From positions 1-14,516 of the forward strand of contig JASMLY010000016.1 of the NCBI GenBank assembly GCA_030748455.1: a DNA stretch of 14,516 nucleotides, written 5' to 3'. Below, in pieces: positions 6,284-11,793 of this stretch. The first letter of the stretch is position 1. The number at the start of each line of letters is the position of its first letter. Source of the stretch: Phycisphaerales bacterium. Lineage in GTDB: Bacteria; Planctomycetota; Phycisphaerae; Phycisphaerales; SM1A02. The notes beneath the pieces are model-generated. The model made no database searches, had not been told where the DNA came from, and was given only the letters and a program-made list of their open reading frames with translations. Both the position numbers and the translations under genes were made by a program.

Positions 6284-8137
6284 ATGCCACATACCTGCCT
6301 CCAAACATTCCTTCGATACCTTGATACACAAGGAGAGTTGCAAAGGATAACGGAACCCGTTTCTCCTTTTCTAGAAGTAACAGCGCTCGCTCAAGCTGAG
6401 GTAGGTGCACCGTGCAATACACCAAGTTCCTCAGCTTCCTTGTTTGACGCAGGTAGAGAGGCCTTGGGCGGAAAAGCATTGTTGGTAGAGCACATCGAGG
6501 GTTGCGACTTTCCACTTTGTGTTAATGTTTTTGGATCTTATTTTCGAATGGAACAGGCAATTGGCTGTGCAGACGGTGGGTTCGAAGCAATCGCAAATAT
6601 GATTGCGAACCTCACCAACATTACTCCACCCTCGAGCCTTGCTGATCTGATCAACCTCGCGCACCAATTCAAACCATTGATGAAAATGAAACCCAAAAGA
6701 AAAAAGGGATCAGGCATTTGCCAACAAGTCATCAAGTTGAGTGATCGTGGTGATGTTGATCTCACTAGACTCCCTTTGATCAAATGTTGGCCATCTGATG
6801 GTGACCCTCGAAAAGTTGGCTACGAGTTTTCACCCGAACAAGCAGGGACTGCGGGCGGAGAGGGAAGGTACATCACGTTTGCGGGGATCCATACGATCCA
6901 TGCAGATGATCGGTATGAAGAAAAGCCAAAATCACACAACATCGGAATGTACCGAGTGCAGTTACTGAGCCCCACAACCCTCGCAATGCATTGGCACGTC
7001 CATCATGACGGGGCAGCCCATTGGCGATCTTGGAAAGAGATCGGCGAACCAATGCCAGTGGCTATTTGTTTGGGAGGTGAATCAGTTTTACCTTACGCAG
7101 CAACAGCTCCATTGCCACCGGGGATGAGTGAGTTACTGATGGCAGGATTCCTCAATAAAAAAGGGATCGAACTTGTCAAAGCAAAGACCGTTCCACTTTC
7201 GGTTCCTGCAAACAGTGAGTTTGTTATCGAAGGGTATGTAAATACTGCCTGTGGTGATTGCGGATGGGAGCCAGAGTGTGGCGAACCATTAGGGGAAGGG
7301 GCCGTCTTTGAAGGGCCATTTGGGGATCACACGGGTTTTTATTCCATGCCCGATCGCTATCCAATTTGCAAAGTCACAGCGTTGACGCATCGAAAGGATC
7401 CGATATTTCCAGCGACTGTCGTAGGCCCACCACCACAAGAGGATTACTATTTAGGGAAAGCGACTGAGCGAATCATGCTGCCACTTTTGCAAGTCATGAT
7501 TCCAGAGATTTTGGATTACCACTTACCCATGTTTGGCACATTCCATAATTGTTTATTTGTCAAGATTAAACCTGCCTATCTTGAGAATGCCAGAAAAGTG
7601 ATGCATGCAATTTGGGGAGCAGGACAACTCGCTTGGACGAAGATTGTCATTGTTGTGAACGATACGGTTGACGTACACAACGAACGCGAAGTTTTTGATG
7701 CTGTTGCAGGAATTGATATCCATCAAGATCTTGAAGTTGTTCGTGGTCCACTTGATATTCTCGACCATGCCGCACCTAAAATTGGTTCGGGGGGAAAACT
7801 CGGAATTGATGCAACGAATCCTTCAGCCGCGTGTGGAATTGAAATAGTAGGCGTGTCAAAAAATAAGGGAGGGGATGGCGTGCTCGCGCTCGAACAAGTA
7901 AATCGTGATGCAAGCGATAGCGTCACGATGCTCTTTGCAGTGGATGATACGATCGACACGAATGACTTACACGATGTGTTTTTTAATTTTTGTGCGTCGT
8001 TTGATCCTACCCGTGATCTACACTATTTTGATGAACGTGTTGGATTTGATGGTACTACAAAAATGCACGGGGACGAACGAAATGGGAGGGGTGTCCGCCC
8101 TTGGCCACCACCATTAGTTCTTGACAGCTGCAACTGA
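6284..8137 (+). CDS. UbiD-family prenylated-FMN-dependent decarboxylase (possibly menaquinone biosynthesis)
   Basis: A 617-residue UbiD-family protein. UbiD enzymes decarboxylate aromatic or unsaturated acids using prenylated FMN. Key residues can be placed: the NIGMYR motif with Asn219 (metal) and Arg224, and GEGAVFEGPFGDHTG with E338 and E343, whose spacing of five equals the E277/E282 pair of fungal Fdc1. PATVVGPPPQEDYYLGKATER is the conserved stretch after the active site. At ~617 residues it is longer than the ~490 of E. coli UbiD. Length and GMYR..MHWHVHHDGA resemble the group annotated as menaquinone-pathway (futalosine) decarboxylases, but substrate assignment is inference. An unusual stretch of ~20 residues (KVGYEFSPEQAGTAGGEG) splits the usual 'CWP.DGG.FIT' region. 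ATG 6284 was preferred to 6227, which lies within the divergent ATPase gene. No UbiX gene (prFMN synthesis) is in the window. Confidence 0.9.
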   Translation: MPHTCLQTFLRYLDTQGELQRITEPVSPFLEVTALAQAEVGAPCNTPSSSASLFDAGREALGGKALLVEHIEGCDFPLCVNVFGSYFRMEQAIGCADGGFEAIANMIANLTNITPPSSLADLINLAHQFKPLMKMKPKRKKGSGICQQVIKLSDRGDVDLTRLPLIKCWPSDGDPRKVGYEFSPEQAGTAGGEGRYITFAGIHTIHADDRYEEKPKSHNIGMYRVQLLSPTTLAMHWHVHHDGAAHWRSWKEIGEPMPVAICLGGESVLPYAATAPLPPGMSELLMAGFLNKKGIELVKAKTVPLSVPANSEFVIEGYVNTACGDCGWEPECGEPLGEGAVFEGPFGDHTGFYSMPDRYPICKVTALTHRKDPIFPATVVGPPPQEDYYLGKATERIMLPLLQVMIPEILDYHLPMFGTFHNCLFVKIKPAYLENARKVMHAIWGAGQLAWTKIVIVVNDTVDVHNEREVFDAVAGIDIHQDLEVVRGPLDILDHAAPKIGSGGKLGIDATNPSAACGIEIVGVSKNKGGDGVLALEQVNRDASDSVTMLFAVDDTIDTNDLHDVFFNFCASFDPTRDLHYFDERVGFDGTTKMHGDERNGRGVRPWPPPLVLDSCN

Positions 8138-9349
8138 ATTTCCAGTTCCATAGGTTGCACCTGGTTTAAGGAATAGGTAATACAACGTGCCTTCGGCGTA
8201 TTGACCACCTGCTTTTATACCTGCAGTTGGTCCGACACCCATAAAGAGGTCTGCTCGGCCTGGAGCGCGGATCGCACCTCCAGTATCTTGGTCTACCATA
8301 AACTGTTTGAATTTTTCTGTTTCACCGGTCAAACTATGGACGGTTGTATCAACAAACACAAGCCCTCCGCGTGGGAAAATTCTTTTATCTGTTGCGATCG
8401 ACCTTGCAGCAGTTACAGGTACACCGAGTGACCCAGAAGGCCAAGCGCTCCCATCATATTCTCTGAAAAAAACAAACGATTCGTTTTCATCAATGAGATT
8501 ACTAATCACTTGTGGGTTTTTGTCGTACAACTTCCGAATGTTTCTCAAGCTCAGTTTGCTTTTCGGTAGTAAATCAGCTTTCAGCACAGAAGATCCTAAA
8601 CCGGTGTAAGGACGATCAGTTTTACCAGCATATCCCACGTACATCAGCTCTCCGGTATCTAGACGAAGACGCGCTGAACCATTGACATGAATCGTGTAGG
8701 CATCAAGATCATCTTCAACCCATACGAGTTCATTTCCATTAAACAGATTACTGTGTTCAATCTCCCTTCGTGTTGGCCAACTTGTGATCGAACCATCACT
8801 GAGTTTTCTGCCAATTGGTTCACCACTTGCTTGATCTGTTACAAGATCAGAAGGTCTTGTATACAGTGGTGCATCGTATTTTCGTGAAGGCGTTTTTGAA
8901 GCATAGAAGTCTGGGGCATAGTACCCAGTAAACAGAACAGTCCCTTCATCGTCACATCCAACTGATTGGTAGACATCAAAATTTGTTTCCAATTTGTATA
9001 GAAATTCATTCTTTGTCTTGCAAGTTTCGAGTAATGCACGAACAGCAAGTACAGAATTTTTAGCCTGTTGATGTGTGATCCCTTCGATTGGAAACCACTG
9101 TTTACTCGAAGGGGCTTCAAACCAGGCGATCGAATTGTCCAAAGAATCCTGTAGGAACAGATCATTGCCTTCCCATGCACTGCCGAGATCTGGCCACTGG
9201 GCATTCGGTACGCGGCGAAGGGCGGGTTGCCCTGTTTTGAGCGGTTTTGAATATGTTCTACCGAGGGGTTTTTCTACCGTTTCAGAGGGTTGCGTGCTTT
9301 TGCAGGATGCCATGGCAAGCAAAACGATTAATGTGAGTGTCTTTCTCAT
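8114..9349 (-). CDS. mltA: Membrane-bound lytic murein transglycosylase A, lipoprotein
   Basis: MltA cleaves the MurNAc-GlcNAc bond of peptidoglycan with 1,6-anhydro formation at the outer membrane. From the ATG at 9349 the product has 411 residues and begins with a lipoprotein signal, MRKTLTLIVLLAMASC, in which MASC is the lipobox and Cys16 would be lipidated. MltA domain motifs follow: TVLFTGYYAPDFYAS, VNGSARLRLDTGELMYVGYAGKTDRPYTGLG, and NESFVFFREYDGSAWPSGSLGVPVTAARSIA. The C-terminal 3D domain carries QDTGGAI with the catalytic Asp at about 355, followed by GRADLFMGVG. An ATG five codons upstream (9364) is less likely because it puts residues before the signal peptide. No clear Shine-Dalgarno. 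The last 24 bp overlap ubiD convergently. Presence of peptidoglycan hydrolysis fits a planctomycete with a murein wall. Confidence 0.93.
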   Translation of the reverse strand: MRKTLTLIVLLAMASCKSTQPSETVEKPLGRTYSKPLKTGQPALRRVPNAQWPDLGSAWEGNDLFLQDSLDNSIAWFEAPSSKQWFPIEGITHQQAKNSVLAVRALLETCKTKNEFLYKLETNFDVYQSVGCDDEGTVLFTGYYAPDFYASKTPSRKYDAPLYTRPSDLVTDQASGEPIGRKLSDGSITSWPTRREIEHSNLFNGNELVWVEDDLDAYTIHVNGSARLRLDTGELMYVGYAGKTDRPYTGLGSSVLKADLLPKSKLSLRNIRKLYDKNPQVISNLIDENESFVFFREYDGSAWPSGSLGVPVTAARSIATDKRIFPRGGLVFVDTTVHSLTGETEKFKQFMVDQDTGGAIRAPGRADLFMGVGPTAGIKAGGQYAEGTLYYLFLKPGATYGTGNSVAAVKN

Positions 9350-9416
9350 AATTATTGGGTACATCGACCAGAATCAAGGAATATGCTCAAATCTCGACGA
9401 TACTACACCTCTAGAG

Positions 9417-9425
9417 TGCTAGAAT
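9417..9425 (+). promoter_or_regulatory. Possible extended -10 promoter element for tatA
   Basis: TGCTAGAAT matches an extended -10 box (TGnTATAAT) with one mismatch and lies 39 bp before the tatA ATG. No -35 box is visible at the right distance. It is in the 115-bp divergent gap between mltA and tatA. Prediction only. Confidence 0.35.
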
Positions 9426-9464
9426 ACACCGAAGAAGCCTGTCTTATCAAAAGAGAGCAATATT

Positions 9465-9782
9465 ATGTTTGACACAATACACAACACATCGTTTCTTGGA
9501 CTTTTTACTTCCTTCGGTTGGCAAGAGATCATCATTTTGCTTGTCATTGGTGTTTTGATTTTTGGGAAGCGATTACCAGAAGTTGGTCGCAATTTTGGCA
9601 AATCGATCGTCGAATTCAAAAAAGGGATCAAGGGTGTTGGTGATGAAATTGATGCAGAGGCTGATCGTCAACCCACAAAAATAGACCAACCCGCTGCTGA
9701 CCTTCCTCCCGCTAAAGTGACGCCAGACCCAGGTACCTCAAAGGAAGCCGAAAAAGTCGAGCAACCTCACGACGAGGCATAA
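9465..9782 (+). CDS. tatA: Sec-independent protein translocase subunit TatA
   Basis: TatA oligomers form the translocation path of the twin-arginine pathway, which exports folded proteins. The 105-residue product has the standard design: a short periplasmic N-terminus, one transmembrane helix from about residue 20 to 34 starting with GWQEIIILLVIGVLIFG, the hinge FGKRLPEVGR (33-42), an amphipathic helix (NFGKSIVEFKKGIKGV), and a charged, Pro-rich cytoplasmic tail. The ATG at 9465 is preceded by an AGAG-type weak ribosome site. TatB-like function cannot be fully excluded, but the short length and FGKRLPEVGR favour TatA. No tatC is adjacent. It is divergent from mltA and is followed by repeat array 2. 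Confidence 0.93.
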   Translation: MFDTIHNTSFLGLFTSFGWQEIIILLVIGVLIFGKRLPEVGRNFGKSIVEFKKGIKGVGDEIDAEADRQPTKIDQPAADLPPAKVTPDPGTSKEAEKVEQPHDEA

Positions 9783-9877
9783 CAGTTTCGATTCTAACTC
9801 GCTGAACATGAATCAGCCGTTGCTTGCATGAATTTTGAATCGCTTGCAAGGCTCTTTTGTTGAACATTTGGCATCTC

Positions 9878-10009
9878 TACCTCTGAGCATACCTCAGAGC
9901 ATACCTCTGTGTATACCTCTGTGCATACCTCTGTGCATACCTCTGTGTATACGTCTGAGCATTGCTCTGTGCATACCTCTGTGTATACGTCTGAGCATTG
10001 CTCAGAGCA
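9878..10009. repeat. Tandem 12-bp repeat array 2 (11 units, consensus TACCTCTGTGCA)
   Basis: Eleven in-phase 12-bp units of the same family as array 1. Most are TACCTCTGTGCA or TACCTCTGTGTA; variants include TACCTCTGAGCA (first), TACCTCAGAGCA (second), TACGTCTGAGCA (units 7 and 10), TTGCTCTGTGCA (unit 8) and TTGCTCAGAGCA (last). Units 1-2 form CTCTGAG-CATAC-CTCAGAG; units 10-11 form TCTGAGC-ATT-GCTCAGA, so hairpins bracket the array as in array 1. Units 6-8 and 9-11 are two copies of one 36-bp block with two differences, a trace of recent expansion. The right flank AGTTGTAAG matches AGGTGTAAG after array 1. It lies between the convergent tatA and cupin genes. Multiple-of-three units keep frames open through it; I see no sign that it is coding. 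Confidence 0.93.
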
Positions 10010-10035
10010 AGTTGTAAGCAATTTGGTGATAGGAG

Positions 10036-10053
10036 TTTACATGTACATGTAAA
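10036..10053. repeat. 18-bp perfect palindrome
   Basis: TTTACATGTACATGTAAA is a perfect inverted repeat with no central spacer, 27 bp after array 2. A third ACATGT follows at 10061-10066. It lies between the 3' ends of tatA and the cupin gene, so it is unlikely to be an operator for either start. It could be a protein-binding site or a hairpin (7-bp stem, GTAC loop). No T run follows on either strand, so it is not a canonical terminator. Confidence 0.6.
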
Positions 10054-10115
10054 TCTATAGACATGTAGAGTTGCGTGGTTCTTGATCCTAGGGATTGTGA
10101 ACAAATGCGCAGATT

Positions 10116-10487
10116 CTATGTCACTGGTGGCTTCTCAATGTGTACATAGAGTCGCTGCCAAGGATCGTCGCCGATGATCCGCCATTTGTGACCTCGCCCC
10201 TCAACGTCCGCAGCGTAAAACACATCCCCAGGGTGTACAACTAACACTTCTCCATTACCAAAAGTAAACTCAATCGTACCTCGCAAAGTGACAACCATCT
10301 GTTTTCTTGGGGCGGGATGCCAATCATACGTGCCACCTGGCGCTGTTTCAGCAAGCCTGACACTGTTGCAAGCAATCAGGTCACTTACCACAGTACCATG
10401 ACCATGATCCTTTGTACCAATCGTCCAAGTGCGTACCTCCGAAACGAGCGATTCGTCTGTACAGAAAAGTGGAAACTCTAAACTCAC
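10116..10487 (-). CDS. Small single-domain cupin protein
   Basis: A 123-residue protein consisting of one cupin beta-barrel. Motif 1 is degenerate: G52, H57, then Ala where the second His should be, Q63 in place of the usual Glu, and G70 (WHPAPRKQMVVTLRG). Motif 2 is better: HPGDVFYAADVEGRGHKW with H100. So only two of the usual metal-binding residues plus Q63 remain. The start is a GTG: a TAG lies eight codons upstream in frame and no other start is available before the barrel. No Shine-Dalgarno is visible. Substrate unknown; such proteins can be small isomerases, oxygenases or ligand sensors. The gene diverges from the YcjF-like gene and converges on tatA. Confidence 0.8.
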   Translation of the reverse strand: MSLEFPLFCTDESLVSEVRTWTIGTKDHGHGTVVSDLIACNSVRLAETAPGGTYDWHPAPRKQMVVTLRGTIEFTFGNGEVLVVHPGDVFYAADVEGRGHKWRIIGDDPWQRLYVHIEKPPVT

Positions 10488-10711
10488 GGGCTTATTTGTC
10501 AGCTAATGAACTTGCAATTTGCCAAAGAGAAGTCGCCATGCACGTCAGGATAAGGATGTGCAAGACTGCATAGAGGCATTTAAATGGAAACTTGCCAGCG
10601 GGACAGCATTTTTCATTTTCAGACATTTTGTAACTCCTTTTCACCTTATATCGGCAACAATTCAAATACTCGATGAAAGAGTGAATCTCTTTTCCCTAAA
10701 AACATCCTGCA

Positions 10712-11458
10712 ATGAGGCGAATCGCCTGTTTATTGATTTTGCTCGGAGCTTCCATCGTAGTCGGTACTACAGCAACGCTCTGGTGTTTTCAAATTGTGGA
10801 TGCTGCATTCAATTCAAGCACAACCGCTGGGCTGATTACCCTTCTAGGTCTATGCTTGATAGGTTCTAGTGTTGCCTACCTTTTGTGGAATGAGATGCGG
10901 GGATACCTAGAAGTTCGTCGCGTCGATTTTGTAACAGATGCCCTTGCACGTGCTGATTATGAGATGCTTCAAGATCGAGCATCGCGGTGGGCAAAATCAG
11001 CGGGCGAAGAAGCAGCATGCATTGCAATACAAAGCGCAAAAACCATCGAAGAGATCAATACAATCTTAGAGCAACTCTTCAAAAAACTCGACAATAGAGT
11101 GGACCTCATGATTGCAAAGGAATCAGCACTCGTCGGTGGGGTCGTGGGTTTGTCACCTTGGCCACTTGTTGATGGTTGTATCGTTGGTTGGCGGCACCTG
11201 CGACTCATCAAACGGATTGCACTTGTGTATGGGCTGCGACCGTCTACACTTGGCACGTTGCGACTACTTCGACACATATCAATTGCTCTCATCTTTGCAG
11301 ATCTCAGCGAGCACGCATCGCAATGGTTTGCCTCGAACGTACCTTCGTTGGGCGGTATTCTTCCCAAAGCTGGGCAGGCCGTTGCAGTTGGGGTACTCAC
11401 AGTAAGAGTTGGAAGGGCGTGCAAACGTGTATGTAAACCTGAACTCCCAAAAAGTTGA
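10712..11458 (+). CDS. YcjF/DUF697-family membrane protein
   Basis: A 248-residue inner-membrane protein. Two N-terminal hydrophobic segments (about 4-27 and 39-59) are followed by a helical region and then the conserved DUF697/YcjF core: SPWPLVDGCIVGWRHLRLIKRIALVYG (148-174), then LRLLRHISIALIFADLSEHA and a C-terminal AVAVGVLTVRVGRACKRVCKPELP that closely follows the end of E. coli YcjF ('GllTaRlG..a...CRPLP'). In proteobacteria ycjF is paired with ycjX, encoding a GTPase-like protein, under phage-shock or stress control; no ycjX is adjacent here. The biochemical role of the family is not established. The ATG at 10712 lacks a Shine-Dalgarno. The 224-bp gap upstream, shared with the divergent cupin gene, holds no convincing gene. 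Confidence 0.82.
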   Translation: MRRIACLLILLGASIVVGTTATLWCFQIVDAAFNSSTTAGLITLLGLCLIGSSVAYLLWNEMRGYLEVRRVDFVTDALARADYEMLQDRASRWAKSAGEEAACIAIQSAKTIEEINTILEQLFKKLDNRVDLMIAKESALVGGVVGLSPWPLVDGCIVGWRHLRLIKRIALVYGLRPSTLGTLRLLRHISIALIFADLSEHASQWFASNVPSLGGILPKAGQAVAVGVLTVRVGRACKRVCKPELPKS

Positions 11459-11474
11459 CCTGCTATTCGTGGTT

Positions 11475-11518
11475 ATAAAAAACTGCATCGAGCTGAGAAG
11501 AGAACGCTCGATGCAGTT
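11475..11518 (-). terminator. Intrinsic terminator of the candidate ncRNA
   Basis: On the minus strand AACTGCATCGAGC and GCTCGATGCAGTT form a perfect 13-bp stem with a 12-nt loop, and the 3' arm runs directly into T6 (plus-strand A run 11477-11482). On the plus strand the same hairpin is followed by CTGACCCC without a T run, so the orientation is minus. No protein gene on that strand ends nearby: the closest, the anchor-B gene, ends 276 bp upstream. Confidence 0.82.
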
Positions 11519-11698
11519 CTGACCCCAGAACCCCAGATTCCCCCCGAACCCCCATCGACAATCCGCCGATGCGCCGATGCATTGTCCCAGAAGTACCCCT
11601 ACACTTCCCAAAGTATGTTGTCCTCTATATCCCGGCAGGACTCGATGCGCGATAGAACTACTCTTTGAATAGACCTTCGCTATAAGTACATGCGTTTT
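11475..11698 (-). ncRNA. Candidate structured noncoding RNA (unknown class)
   Basis: This stretch holds no plausible protein gene but has ordered RNA-like structure on the minus strand. From 5' to 3': CUAUUC-AAA-GAGUAG (11672-11658); GUCCU/AGGAC (11641-11620); GGAAGUG-UAGGGG-UACUUCU (11608-11589); CAUCGGC-GGAUU-GUCGAUG (11571-11553); a G-rich segment (about 11552-11521); then a 13-bp terminator hairpin ending in T6. Four pairs in these stems are G-U on the minus strand but would be A-C on the plus strand, which points to minus-strand transcription. A TATACT -10-like box lies at 11709-11704. I do not recognise it as tmRNA, SRP RNA or RNase P RNA; a 6S-like RNA or a lineage-specific RNA remains possible. 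The 5' boundary is estimated from the -10 box. Confidence 0.55.
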
Positions 11699-11703
11699 AA
11701 ACG

Positions 11704-11709
11704 AGTATA
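11704..11709 (-). promoter_or_regulatory. Possible -10 box for the candidate ncRNA
   Basis: TATACT on the minus strand matches the TATAAT consensus at five of six positions and is about 7 nt before the presumed RNA start, with an AT-rich, T-rich upstream region. No convincing -35 box is seen 16-18 bp further upstream, so this is tentative. Confidence 0.4.
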
Positions 11710-11743
11710 AAAGACAAAAAAAGTTAGATAAAACAGGGGCAAT

Positions 11744-11776
11744 TGCATAACACCCTGCGTGGCAGGGTGTTATGCA
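11744..11776. terminator. Strong 14-bp hairpin after the anchor-B gene
   Basis: TGCATAACACCCTG (11744-11757) and CAGGGTGTTATGCA (11763-11776) form a perfect 14-bp stem with loop CGTGG. It starts 18 bp after the stop of the secreted anchor-B gene on the minus strand. Neither strand has a T run directly after the stem (the minus side reads ATTGCCCCTGTTTT), so it may terminate imperfectly or stabilise the mRNA 3' end. Confidence 0.6.
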
Positions 11777-11793
11777 GCAATAATTTTCAATTT

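Noticed and set aside
9794..10021. Open frames through array 2 on both strands, encoding tetrapeptide repeats (EVCT/EVYT on minus, CIPL on plus)
   Set aside because: The 12-bp unit keeps any stop-free frame open. No ribosome site is present, and in array 1 the matching minus frame runs into stops without a start, so the repeat protein is not shared.
10676..10692. Hairpin AAAGAG-TGAAT-CTCTTT before the YcjF-like gene
   Set aside because: Short and weak; too little to call an operator or attenuator, though it lies in the probable leader.
11521..11560. T-arm-like GGGTTC on the minus strand suggesting tmRNA or tRNA
   Set aside because: There is no matching acceptor stem, CCA or tag reading frame; the sequence is just part of a G-rich stretch.
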